Of a stretch of 19,997 nucleotides of DNA, positions 1-7,082 are shown piece by piece (positions within the stretch are counted from its first letter, which is position 1; each line of letters opens with the position of its first letter). The notes beneath the pieces were generated by a model. That model did no database searches, was not told the origin of the DNA, and worked only from the letters and a program-made list of their open reading frames with translations. Position numbers and translations under genes: made by a program. Source of the DNA: JBKQHQ01 sp052148715 (lineage in GTDB: Bacteria > Pseudomonadota > Alphaproteobacteria > Rhizobiales > Xanthobacteraceae); NCBI GenBank assembly GCA_052148715.1, contig JBKQHQ010000023.1:1-19997 (forward strand), in the 5' to 3' direction.

Positions 1-118
1 GGTTCCTTTTGGCCAAAAACCTGGCGTGAAGCCCTCCCGCTTTTGGTCTGGGGCGTCATATGACGCCCCAGACCAAAAGCGGGAGGGCTTCACGCCAGGT
101 TTTTGGCCAAAAGGAACC
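1..118. repeat. 118-bp perfect palindrome with no spacer
   Basis: The reverse complement of bases 1-60 is identical to bases 59-118, so the whole stretch is one perfect inverted repeat centred between 59 and 60, with no loop. Symmetry ends at or before the window edge: base 119 onward has no visible partner, and the palindrome could extend left of base 1. Each arm contains a smaller palindromic motif, TTTTGGCCAAAA. It could be a head-to-head junction of two element ends, a cruciform-forming site, a resolved hairpin end, or a fold-back assembly artefact. The sequence alone does not separate these. Confidence 0.9.
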
Positions 119-324
119 TTCAGACACGGCTGTCTCTCCCAGAGATGTCTATTCTCTAGTATGGTAGCGCCGCAGTACAGCCCCCTACGCCGTCCCGATA
201 AGAGGCCCCGAGCCCGAGGTGAGGGTCCCGTCATCGAGACGGCTCCCGCAACTCGAAAGAAAGAACGACCAAGGGGACGGATATTCAGGATTTTGTCCCG
301 GCTACGATGTTCCTGCTGGCCCAA
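119..324. other. Intergenic, no recognised feature
   Basis: About 200 bases lie between the palindrome and the 3' end of the integrase gene. I see no convincing coding frame, terminator or RNA gene here. The overlapping open frame 26-373 runs through the palindrome and has no protein-like character. Confidence 0.5.
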
Positions 325-945
325 TCAATCCCGCCAGAAATCCTTGAACCGGTTCGGGGCCAAGGCGGTGTAGACCGCTGTTGAGGTAATAGAACGGTGT
401 CCGAGCCAGCCCTGAATGGCCCTTGTGTCGTGGCCCTTATTGGCGAGCGCGAAGCCGCAGGCGTGGCGCAGCATGTGCGGGTGCACCTTCAGCTCGATGC
501 CGGCAGCGATCGCCGCGCGCTCAAGCATGCGGGCAAAGCCCGCCGTCGTGAATGGGGAGCCGCGCTCACTCACGAACACGAAGGGCGATACAGCACTCTC
601 GCGCCGGAGCCGCCGCAGGGCGCGCAACTCGTCACCGTGGATCGGGTGGGTGCTTGGCGTGCCGTTCTTCACCCGGCGGACATGCAGCAGCGCGGCGTTC
701 ATGTCGACCTGATCCCAACGTAAGTCGCAGAGCTCGGCCGCGCGCAGCCCATGCCGGTAGGCCATCAGGATCATGGTGGCGTCGCGATGGCCCCAGCGGT
801 TGCCCTTGGCGGCCTCGATCAGAGCGTCGATCTCGCCGGCGGTCAGGTGCTCGCGGGTGCGAAGCTCGGCATTTTTTTGCCGGCGCGGCGCAACTGTTCG
901 ATTTACTTTGGTTGGCGTGACCAGACGGAGGGCCGACTTCGCCAT
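325..945 (-). CDS. Short tyrosine recombinase / site-specific integrase
   Basis: A 206-aa tyrosine recombinase that would cut and rejoin DNA at specific sites, as in island or plasmid integration or DNA inversion. The catalytic set is visible in order: Arg68 in HGLRAAEL, Lys93 in the beta-hairpin after VRRVKNG, His157 and Arg160 in HPHMLRHACG, His183 in WLGHRS, and the nucleophile Tyr192 in TAVYTAL. The protein is about half the length of phage-type integrases. It lacks the N-terminal core-binding and arm-binding domains, as do FimB/FimE-type recombinases. All catalytic residues are present, so it may be active. The ATG at 943-945 has no clear Shine-Dalgarno sequence. It is transcribed away from the DUF429 operon and stands alone. 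Whether it acts on the tRNA-type repeats near 12.7 and 15.9 kb cannot be told. Confidence 0.92.
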   Translation of the reverse strand: MAKSALRLVTPTKVNRTVAPRRQKNAELRTREHLTAGEIDALIEAAKGNRWGHRDATMILMAYRHGLRAAELCDLRWDQVDMNAALLHVRRVKNGTPSTHPIHGDELRALRRLRRESAVSPFVFVSERGSPFTTAGFARMLERAAIAAGIELKVHPHMLRHACGFALANKGHDTRAIQGWLGHRSITSTAVYTALAPNRFKDFWRD

Positions 946-1378
946 GTAATTTACCGGTATCCGGATAAGGACTGTTGGTCATTTATGGAAAATACGAACA
1001 GTCGGCAAGCAGCGAAGCCCAGGGTGAGTCAACTTGTCACGGGTCTGCTTGCGCCGGGGGCTTCGGCCTGATCAAGACGGAGAAGCACGCCGGGGTCGGG
1101 GTGTCTGTAGTGCAGCGGGTCCGCGCTGAGGCCCGCCCACTCATGACCGGGGGAAGCGCAGTCCCAAGCAGCGGTATCAGCCGCCGCCACTTTCAGCGTC
1201 TCGCTGCGCAGGCCGGCTTTGACCTTTAGGGGCTGGTTTTGGCCTGAAAAGTGCGGGGGATAAGTATGGTGAAATAGAGGTGCAGCGCTAGACGGCAAAT
1301 GCCTTACATGTTTACCTCTTTATGCCTCATATCTTTAACTTACCCAGAGCCATGCGGGGGAAGGGGTGGGGCTCTACT
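946..1378. other. Non-coding stretch between integrase and DUF429 operon
   Basis: This stretch holds the divergent upstream regions of the integrase and of whatever precedes the terminator at 1379. The open frames on both strands (for example 1029-1298 minus) have unremarkable composition, no recognisable domain and no good ribosome site. Near 1231-1285 there is a G-rich and T-rich segment that could be an old insertion-sequence end, but I cannot name it. A short transcript ending at the terminator is possible. Confidence 0.4.
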
Positions 1379-1409
1379 GGCCGCCTCCTTCTTTTGGGCG
1401 GCCTTTTTT
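1379..1409 (+). terminator. Rho-independent terminator
   Basis: A 7-bp stem, GGCCGCC (1379-1385) with GGCGGCC (1397-1403), encloses an 11-base loop and is followed directly by six T (1404-1409). The orientation is plus strand. No convincing gene lies immediately upstream on this strand, so it may end a small RNA, or remain from a lost gene. It also insulates the operon starting at 1524. Confidence 0.8.
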
Positions 1410-1523
1410 ACTAGGCCGCGGTGTCACGATCTCTGTTCATCCATGCGCGGTCAGCGATCGAACCCCGGCCCAATCTTCGCGATCCGTAGCCGCCGTCCGC
1501 GGACTGGAACGAGAGCAAAGATT

Positions 1524-2249
1524 ATGACTGTTGTTTCGATTGACCTAGCGTATCGGGATTATCGTGATTTCGGAATAGCCATTCTCGACGATGGATCTTC
1601 GGGCGCAACATTCGAACTGTTGTCCTCCACAAAGCTTAGCAATCGAGCGCCCACGCCCGAGCACGTCGCAGATTTTATCATTGAATTGTGCAACGGCGTG
1701 GGAGCGTCACTTGTTCTTTTAGATGGCCCGCAGGGCTGGAAAGATCCATCAAATGGCCTCACCCATTCTCGTCGGTGTGAACGCACGCTAAATACTCCGG
1801 CCAAGACGGGTCTACCTGGTAACGTTAAGCCCGCGAACTATTTCGCCTTCGTCGACTTCGCCGTTCGTGTCTTTGATGCCCTTCATGTACGAGACTGGAA
1901 GCGCTTCGATCCGGCTACCTGGTGTCCGGGTCATCCGGCAGTCGTCGAGTCGTTTCCACTGTCGGCATGGCGCGCCTTGCGGCTCCAAGCTTTACCGGCC
2001 AAGAGCAAGGCACGTGATGTCCATATCCGCAGACATTTCGAGCTTCTCATAGGTGGAGGCCTTATCACGGGCAACGGCCTCACGCCCACTCATGACGAAC
2101 TTCAGGCGCTGGTTGCGGGACTGGGTGGTTTAGGCCTCATAGCAAGCGATCCACATCGTCATGAAGTAGTCGGAACTGCACCATTCGACCTCGATGGCGC
2201 ATGGCGAGAAGGTTACATCATCAACCCCAAAAGCGATCGAGAACATTGA
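1524..2249 (+). CDS. DUF429 family protein, predicted RNase H-fold nuclease
   Basis: A 241-aa protein with the hallmarks of DUF429, a family predicted to adopt an RNase H-like fold. The acidic positions expected of such a site are visible: SIDLAY near the N-terminus (residues 5-10), LLDGPQGW in the middle, VESFPLSAWRAL, and THDELQALVAG near the C-terminus. The biochemical activity of the family is not established, so nuclease action is inferred from the fold. The ATG at 1524 is chosen over the far upstream ATG at 1299 because GAGAG (1511-1515) sits 8 bases before it, and because homology-like sequence begins at MTVVSIDLA; the upstream extension crosses the terminator. Its TGA overlaps the TTG start of the next gene, so it heads a three-gene coupled operon. 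Confidence 0.82.
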   Translation: MTVVSIDLAYRDYRDFGIAILDDGSSGATFELLSSTKLSNRAPTPEHVADFIIELCNGVGASLVLLDGPQGWKDPSNGLTHSRRCERTLNTPAKTGLPGNVKPANYFAFVDFAVRVFDALHVRDWKRFDPATWCPGHPAVVESFPLSAWRALRLQALPAKSKARDVHIRRHFELLIGGGLITGNGLTPTHDELQALVAGLGGLGLIASDPHRHEVVGTAPFDLDGAWREGYIINPKSDREH

Positions 2250-2497
2250 TCAGCCTACAGGCCCGGCCGTGGCTAGTTCCAGATGCCCAGCAATTTCGAA
2301 TGGAGCTTCGCTCGCAAACTGCTTGGCCTTCATTGTACACGCAACGGCGAGCGGAATTGGTAGATGCCAGTCGATACAAGGGTGAGGTGACGACGGAGTT
2401 CGACGTGAGCCATTACAATGTCGCGCTGCAATACATGATCTCGGTGATCGAGGGCAGCGCGACGACCACGCTCGTGTGGAAGATGTCAAATGGGTGA
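2246..2497 (+). CDS. Small hypothetical protein (83 aa), middle gene of DUF429 operon
   Basis: I do not recognise the family. The frame opens with TTG (2246-2248), overlapping the DUF429 stop as TTGA, and ends with a TGA (2495-2497) inside the next gene, which starts at 2490. An internal ATG at 2300 would give 65 aa. The product looks like real protein: segments such as TAWPSLYTQRRAELVDAS and FDVSHYNVALQYMISVIEG mix aromatic, charged and hydrophobic residues in a way that suggests a small alpha/beta domain. No membrane segment, signal peptide or cysteine is seen. The length and the two-sided overlap suggest a partner or regulator of its neighbours. The TTG start is an inference from the overlap and is the weakest part of this call. 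Confidence 0.6.
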   Translation: MISLQARPWLVPDAQQFRMELRSQTAWPSLYTQRRAELVDASRYKGEVTTEFDVSHYNVALQYMISVIEGSATTTLVWKMSNG

Positions 2498-3407
2498 TGC
2501 TCCAGAACTGCTACTATTCTCAAATCCCGAAGCCTTTATGGCTGTCGTCAATAATCACGATGAAACGGAGCGGGCTCAAGTACTTTCCACCTTGGACGAT
2601 ATGGTGACCTGTGAAGTTTTGCGTCATGGTATTTTTAATGACCAGCGCGGGTTGCCGCATCTGATTAAATTTTACGATGAAGTTTTTATGCAAGCTCCGG
2701 TCGACAGGCGGAGGCAAATCTATCGTCACGTTGCTATGATCGTACCGCAGTTGGGCGGCTGGACGGTTGGTGCATTCACTCCATTTATGCTTCTCGATAC
2801 GGATATTGGAATAGTTTCAACCGCCACAGTTGACTACACCAGCCTTGGGACATTGCTGAAGGATGATCCGATGACCCGCCCTCGTGATGCTATCGCAATG
2901 GTCGATAAAAAGTTGCCGCGTAATCCCGCCGCGGTGATCGGTGGGTTGCTTGCGCTCGGAGATCCAAGGGTTTGCAAATTGGTTAGGCCATTACGGCATA
3001 CGCTCAATGCTGAGCAGGTCATGATCGTGACGAAGTGTTTTTCTGGCTTCGTCGCTAAGTGCACGGTGGACTTCTATCTTGACTGGCTGGACGAACTTGT
3101 TGATCGGCGAGATTACGACGGTCTAGGCGTATTTGGAAACGTCGCTGCGGGCCTTTATCGTTTGGCCGATGGACGAAAAGTACCATTCGTTTCTGATGGC
3201 CTACGTCCTTTCCCTGTACCAATTGGTGAAAACGTAGAGTGGCCGGGCATTTGCAGTATTGATCCTGTCGAATTTTCGGCTTCGATCGCTGAAAGGCTTT
3301 ATGATTTGGAGAAACGAGAAGCTCCGCCCAAGGTTACGCCGCACGCGATCCGGGCATTTGGTCTAGTACCGAGGACAATTCCTGAGAATGTGGCGCTTAT
3401 GCAGTGA
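2490..3407 (+). CDS. Hypothetical protein (305 aa), last gene of DUF429 operon
   Basis: A 305-aa protein of unknown family. The ATG at 2490 lies upstream of, and overlaps, the previous gene's stop by 8 bases, which argues for translational coupling. The sequence is rich in predicted helix and looks cytosolic. The middle part (about residues 110-185) has stretches such as AVIGGLLALGDPRVCKLV that resemble helical-repeat (HEAT-like) packing, but I see no convincing repeat period. No Walker, nuclease, protease or membrane motif is evident. The AT content is slightly higher than in the two-component genes at the right of the window, consistent with acquired DNA. Its stable linkage to a DUF429 protein and a small protein beside an integrase and a restriction system makes a defence or stress role possible, but this is guilt by association only. 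Confidence 0.8.
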   Translation: MGDAPELLLFSNPEAFMAVVNNHDETERAQVLSTLDDMVTCEVLRHGIFNDQRGLPHLIKFYDEVFMQAPVDRRRQIYRHVAMIVPQLGGWTVGAFTPFMLLDTDIGIVSTATVDYTSLGTLLKDDPMTRPRDAIAMVDKKLPRNPAAVIGGLLALGDPRVCKLVRPLRHTLNAEQVMIVTKCFSGFVAKCTVDFYLDWLDELVDRRDYDGLGVFGNVAAGLYRLADGRKVPFVSDGLRPFPVPIGENVEWPGICSIDPVEFSASIAERLYDLEKREAPPKVTPHAIRAFGLVPRTIPENVALMQ

Positions 3408-3412
3408 AGACA

Positions 3413-3508
3413 ACACGATGTCGGCAAATGAATGCGGATCATCGTCTTCATCTCGACGACGCGGGCGGCGATTTTGATGAGGCGCAGGCGCAACGTGTCG
3501 AACTGGGC
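3413..3508 (-). pseudogene. C-terminal relic of an IS1380-like transposase
   Basis: On the minus strand this short stretch encodes AQFDTLRLRLIKIAARVVE followed by MIRIHLPTSC. This resembles the C-terminal end of IS1380-family DDE transposases, where a similar 'RLRLIKIAARVVE...RIRI.LPTSCP' block occurs. The rest of the transposase is missing: upstream sequence (3509-3720) does not continue the similarity in any frame. It therefore appears to be a leftover of an insertion sequence that marks the right border of the DUF429 operon. The family assignment rests on about 30 residues. Confidence 0.55.
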
Positions 3509-3800
3509 GATGCTCCATATCGAACGCCTGGGCATTGACACGCGCCTGGCTTTTCTCGCTCGCATGGTTTTTACAATTGATTGCCAGAAGCTTAAAGGCT
3601 GGGGCGGCTTTCGCGGAGAACGCAACGGACTTAGGCTTCTGGCGGATCACGCGGCCACGGCCGCCACGGATGGGTAGATTAGGTGACTTGGCATGGCAGG
3701 AGGCGCTGCAGCGGCTGGCCATCTGTTAGGATGACGCCCTGCGAGATGTGCCGAACGAACTCGGTCGCTTGCGGGCTGAAGCTAGAGGTCGTTATGATAG
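3509..3800. other. No recognised gene
   Basis: Nearly 300 bases between the transposase relic and the 3' end of the 141-aa gene. Several open frames exist on both strands but none has a plausible start region or recognisable product. The stretch is best read as scrambled mobile-element remains. Confidence 0.4.
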
Positions 3801-4226
3801 TCAACTCGTTTTGAGCTTTTTCCGCATGAGGCGCTTTATTTTTGGCCTCTTGCCGCCTTTTCTCCGCGCCTTATGGCTGCTAGCACTGCGTCCGTCCGCG
3901 ACGGAAGTTGAGGCTTGTTCTTGGGTTCTTCCGGATTTGCGCTGAACAAGTCCGATTATCACGCTCCTCAATTCTTGCCTAAGGGCTTCGATATCTCTTG
4001 CGTAAACTGAGAAGTATGTGTCGTTCAGTCCTGGCCCTGCATCGTCAACCTCTTGGTCGATTTCGATCAAGGCGGATAGGCAGAGATCGAGCAGGCTTCT
4101 TTCATTGTGTTCAGCCCACACGAGGTCTTCTTGTTCGTCAGATAATGTGAGCCCAACCCAATCAAACAGGTTGACATCAAGACCGTCGAGGGAGCTGCCG
4201 CTGAACGCCTTCGTTACCGTGGCCAT
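3801..4226 (-). CDS. Hypothetical protein with Lys/Arg-rich tail
   Basis: A 141-aa protein, family not recognised. The start is set at the ATG 4224-4226 (MATVTKAFSG), because the longer frame from 4439 encodes implausible sequence and crosses the likely insertion-sequence border; GGGA lies about 11 bases upstream. The first 95 residues are acidic and probably helical (LSDEQEDLVWAEHNERSLLD, then EIDQEVDDAGPGLNDTYFS). The last 45 residues are low-complexity and strongly basic, ending in KRPKIKRLMRKKLKTS. Such a tail often binds nucleic acid or acidic partners. It faces away from the IS66 genes' 3' side and shows no operon partner. It could be a cargo gene of the island. Confidence 0.65.
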   Translation of the reverse strand: MATVTKAFSGSSLDGLDVNLFDWVGLTLSDEQEDLVWAEHNERSLLDLCLSALIEIDQEVDDAGPGLNDTYFSVYARDIEALRQELRSVIIGLVQRKSGRTQEQASTSVADGRSASSHKARRKGGKRPKIKRLMRKKLKTS

Positions 4227-4460
4227 GGCCCGATATTCCCATGAAAAGAGCGTAAGGTTACAGCATATTCTGTTGCTATAGCCGCGACAAGAAAGTTCCG
4301 GGCTAGGAACAGATTTCCCACTCTCGCAGCTTGTCTCGGCGATCAGCAGGCAAGGTTCTAGGCCGGCCGACTGTCGGATCGGACATTGAAGGTTACGCTG
4401 TCGAAAGCAACCGCAGTTGTGCCGCCGTTTCGTTAGCATGCGGTGAGCACCGCAGGGGCC
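4227..4460. other. Spacer containing the probable right end of the IS66 element
   Basis: No gene is seen. The IS66 element should end here, to the left of its passenger gene. A possible inner-reading end is GTTACGCTGTCGAAAGCAAC starting at 4392, because IS66 ends usually begin with GT and A/T-rich bases. The other end of the element is lost, so the inverted repeat cannot be confirmed. Confidence 0.3.
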
Positions 4461-4667
4461 CTATTCCGCTGATTGGGTCGGCGGCGGCGCCCTTCCGGCC
4501 GTCCTCTCGTTTGCGATAATTTGTTTCAGACACTCGATGCCGCACTCGGTGAAGGCGACTATACCGTCGTCGCCGAGGCCGTAGACCCACAGACAGCCAT
4601 CTTCCGGGAACATACCGATTTGGAGTTCCCACAGCCACTCCTCATCCTCGCCGAGCATTTCGGCCAC
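4461..4667 (-). CDS. Small acidic hypothetical protein, IS66-associated passenger
   Basis: A protein of up to 68 aa that begins with a GTG at 4665-4667, or with the ATG three codons later. It is acidic and aromatic, with GEDEEWLWELQIGMFPEDG and LWVYGLGDDGIVAFTECGIE, and looks like a compact folded domain of the type commonly found just downstream of tnpC in rhizobial IS66 elements. It lies 38 bases after the tnpC stop on the same strand, so it is probably co-transcribed. Its function is unknown. No membrane segment or nucleic-acid-binding motif is visible. An unrelated chromosomal gene abutted by the insertion sequence is the alternative. Confidence 0.7.
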   Translation of the reverse strand: MAEMLGEDEEWLWELQIGMFPEDGCLWVYGLGDDGIVAFTECGIECLKQIIANERTAGRAPPPTQSAE

Positions 4668-4705
4668 GTAGTTGATGGTGAAGACGGCAGAGGTGGCGGG
4701 CAGGG

Positions 4706-6376
4706 TCAGGCCGCCAGATCAGCACGCGCTAGAAGAAGCTTCCAGTTCCACGGCAGCAACTCGTCGAGCCTGTGGACCGGGTGCTCGGCAATGCGGGCGA
4801 GCACGTCGGCCAGCCAGGCTTGCGGATCGACGTCGTTCACTTTGGCCGTGACGATCATGCTGTACATGGCGGCGGCTCGTTGTCCGCCCCGATCGGAGCC
4901 GGCGAACAACCACGATTTTCTGCCTAAGGCGATACCACGCAGTGCTCTTTCGGCGGCATTGTTCGACAAGCAGACGCGCCCATCATCGAGGAAGCGCGTC
5001 AACGCGGGCCAGCGTTTGAGCATGTAGTCCATGGCCTTGGCGACATCATTGCTGCGCGAGAGCTTGGCGCGTTGCTCGCGCATCCAGCTTTCCAGATCAG
5101 CGACCAAAGACGCGCTGAGCTCCTGGCGGACGGCTCGGCGTTGCTCGGCACTGCATCCGTTGATCGAGCGTTCAATCTCGAACAGGGCATCGATGCGCCG
5201 GACCGCCTCAAGCGCCAGCGGCGAGATTGGCGCCGGCGTTTTGCCTTGCGCCTTGCGGCGGGCATTCTCGGCCAGATCCGCCATGACGAAGAACGGGCGG
5301 CGGGCATGCACCCAACATGCCGCTTCGAGCAGCGGCCCTCCTTTGCGGTCGGGCTCGTAGAGCTTGTTATAACCGCCGTAAGCGTCGGCCTGGAAGATTC
5401 CGGCATAGTTGGCGAGATGCGCCTGCGGATGCTCGCCGGCTCGGTCGCGCGAGTAATAGAACATCGCCGCCGGCGGCCCGGTGCCGCCGAACGGGCGATC
5501 GTCGCGCACATAGACCCAACATCGCCCGGTATTGGTCTTGCCTTTGGCCAAGACCGGCACGGTGGTGTCGTCGCCATGCAATCGCTCGGCCGCGAAGACA
5601 TGCGCCTCAATGCGCCTGAGGATCGGTTCGAGCACGGCGCAGCCGGCCCCCACCTGGTCGGCCAAGGTCGACAGGCTAAGCGGCACGCCTTCCTTGGCAT
5701 AGCGTTCGGCTTGGCGGTTGAGCGGCTGATGCTGCCCGAACTTCTCGAACAGGATCATCGCCAGCAGGCTCGGGCCGGCCCAACCCCTGGCAATCACGTG
5801 GAACGGCGCCGGCGCCTGGCTGATCTTGTCGCAATCCCGGCAAGTGAACTTCTCGCGCACGTGCTGGATCACCTTCCACTGGCGCGGGATCACTTCCAGC
5901 GTCTCCGTGACGTCCTCGCCGAGCTTGCGTAGCCGGCTCCCACCGCAGCAAAGGCACGTTGTCGGTCCCGGTACGACCACCCGCTCGCGCGGCAGGTGCT
6001 CCGGGAACGGCTTGCGGGCGGGGCGCTTGCGGGTAAACGTCGCTACCGTCGTGGTCTTGGCCACCGCCATCTCGGCGGCAATCTCGTCCTCGGTGGCCGC
6101 ACTCTCCAGTTCCTCGAACTGCAGCTCGATCTGGTCGAGAATCCGAGACGTGCGTTCTGAGCGCGGCCCGTAGAGCTGGCGCGTCAGTTTCTCGATCCGC
6201 AGTTGCTGATGAGCGATCAGGGCTTGATCGTCGGCAGCTCTGGCTCTGGCCACCGCGAGCTCCGCCTCGGCGTGCGCCGCCCTCGCAGCCTCGGCGACGC
6301 GCTCACCGCGCTCGACAATGAGCGCTGCCTTCAGGGCTTCGATATCCTCCGGAAGAGAATCAAAACCAGAATCCAT
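4706..6376 (-). CDS. tnpC: IS66 family transposase TnpC (DDE)
   Basis: A 556-aa full-length IS66 transposase. The N-terminus (residues 10-95) is a long charged coiled coil containing RQLYGPRSERTS, typical of the family. A zinc-finger-like set follows: CLCC at 141-144 and CRDC at 179-182. The catalytic DDE triad can be placed at Asp270 (HGDDTTVPVL), Asp331 (FQADAYGGY) and Glu477 (NNAAERALRG). The C-terminal segment after GRKSWLFAGSDRGG is also standard. No frameshift is seen, so the enzyme could be functional. However, the element has lost its left end, which would prevent its own excision or transposition. It follows tnpB by 56 bases. Confidence 0.96.
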   Translation of the reverse strand: MDSGFDSLPEDIEALKAALIVERGERVAEAARAAHAEAELAVARARAADDQALIAHQQLRIEKLTRQLYGPRSERTSRILDQIELQFEELESAATEDEIAAEMAVAKTTTVATFTRKRPARKPFPEHLPRERVVVPGPTTCLCCGGSRLRKLGEDVTETLEVIPRQWKVIQHVREKFTCRDCDKISQAPAPFHVIARGWAGPSLLAMILFEKFGQHQPLNRQAERYAKEGVPLSLSTLADQVGAGCAVLEPILRRIEAHVFAAERLHGDDTTVPVLAKGKTNTGRCWVYVRDDRPFGGTGPPAAMFYYSRDRAGEHPQAHLANYAGIFQADAYGGYNKLYEPDRKGGPLLEAACWVHARRPFFVMADLAENARRKAQGKTPAPISPLALEAVRRIDALFEIERSINGCSAEQRRAVRQELSASLVADLESWMREQRAKLSRSNDVAKAMDYMLKRWPALTRFLDDGRVCLSNNAAERALRGIALGRKSWLFAGSDRGGQRAAAMYSMIVTAKVNDVDPQAWLADVLARIAEHPVHRLDELLPWNWKLLLARADLAA

Positions 6377-6432
6377 GTGCCGATAGAATCAGAAATCCTG
6401 ACCGCTGACTCCCAAAAAGTGCAGCCTCGTGC

Positions 6433-6780
6433 CTATCCGGCACGCGCCGGGCGGAAGGTATGCCGCGGGTTCCGCCAGTCGATCCCGTCGAGCATATAGG
6501 CCAGCTGCGCTGCCGAGATACCGATCACGCCATCGGTCGGCGACGGCCAAATGAAACGGCCCTTCTCCAGTCTCTTGGCGTAAAGCGACATGCCGATACC
6601 GTCATGCCAGATGATCTTGATCAGATCGCCGCGGGCGCCGCGGAAGACAAACAGATCGCCCGCATGCGGATCGCGCCGCAGCGCTTCCTGCACTTGGAGC
6701 GCCAAGCCATTCATGCCGCGCCGCATATCCGTGCGTCCGACCGCAAGCCACACCCGAACACCCGAGGGTACCGGGATCAT
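6433..6780 (-). CDS. tnpB: IS66 family accessory protein TnpB
   Basis: A 115-aa protein with the complete IS66 TnpB (Orf2) signature: VWLAVGRTDMRRGMNGLA near the N-terminus, then DLFVFRGARGDLIKIIWHD and RLEKGRFIWP, ending in AYMLDGIDWRNP. TnpB is needed with TnpA and TnpC for transposition in IS66 elements, though its biochemical role is not settled. Its ATG overlaps the tnpA stop codon (ATGA arrangement at 6777-6780), so the two are translationally coupled. Confidence 0.95.
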   Translation of the reverse strand: MIPVPSGVRVWLAVGRTDMRRGMNGLALQVQEALRRDPHAGDLFVFRGARGDLIKIIWHDGIGMSLYAKRLEKGRFIWPSPTDGVIGISAAQLAYMLDGIDWRNPRHTFRPARAG

Positions 6781-7082
6781 CGCTGCTCAAGCACGTCGAG
6801 CACGCGCCGGAGTGTTTGCACGTCGACGCCACTGCCCACGCGCACGCGGTACTTGCCAGCGACATCAATCTCGACCTTCTCCGCGACCGCCGACGGCGTA
6901 ACAGAATCCGGCGCCGCCGTAACCACCACCGGGATCAGCTGGGCGCTCGACCGGCCGGTCGGCGCATACGGCTGGTCGCGATAGTGCTTGCGCCAGCGGA
7001 ATACCTGGTTCGCATTCACATCGTAATGGCGGGCAACCATCGAGACGGACGCGCCCGGCGCCAGCGACGCCGCGACGATCTT
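6777..7082 (-). pseudogene. tnpA: IS66 TnpA, 5'-truncated
   Basis: The helix-turn-helix accessory protein of IS66. The in-frame sequence KIVAASLAPGASVSMVARHY, followed by DVNANQVFRWRKHY, matches the TnpA/IS3-OrfA-like helix-turn-helix region. The usual start, 20-30 residues further upstream, is absent. Reading upstream past about 7082 the sequence becomes the mod gene. The first usable ATG (7038-7040) would give 87 aa starting inside the helix-turn-helix, which probably does not work. The 3' end is intact and overlaps tnpB. Confidence 0.85.

Larger units (their letters stand above)
4390..7082 (-). mobile_element. IS66 family insertion sequence, left end missing
   Basis: Contains passenger gene, tnpC, tnpB and partial tnpA in the standard IS66 order on the minus strand. 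The tnpA side is cut at about 7082, removing the left inverted repeat, the promoter region and the tnpA start, together with the 3' third of the neighbouring mod gene. The opposite border is uncertain, somewhere between about 4230 and 4460. A deletion that began inside or at the element and took both flanks, or recombination between two copies, would explain this. Confidence 0.8.

Noticed and set aside
1029..1298. An 89-aa minus-strand frame downstream of a possible element end
   Set aside because: No ribosome site and no domain; the composition fits non-coding DNA, although an old insertion-sequence relic cannot be excluded.
5072..5932. A 286-aa plus-strand frame inside the IS66 region
   Set aside because: It is the shadow of tnpC, which has complete family motifs on the other strand.
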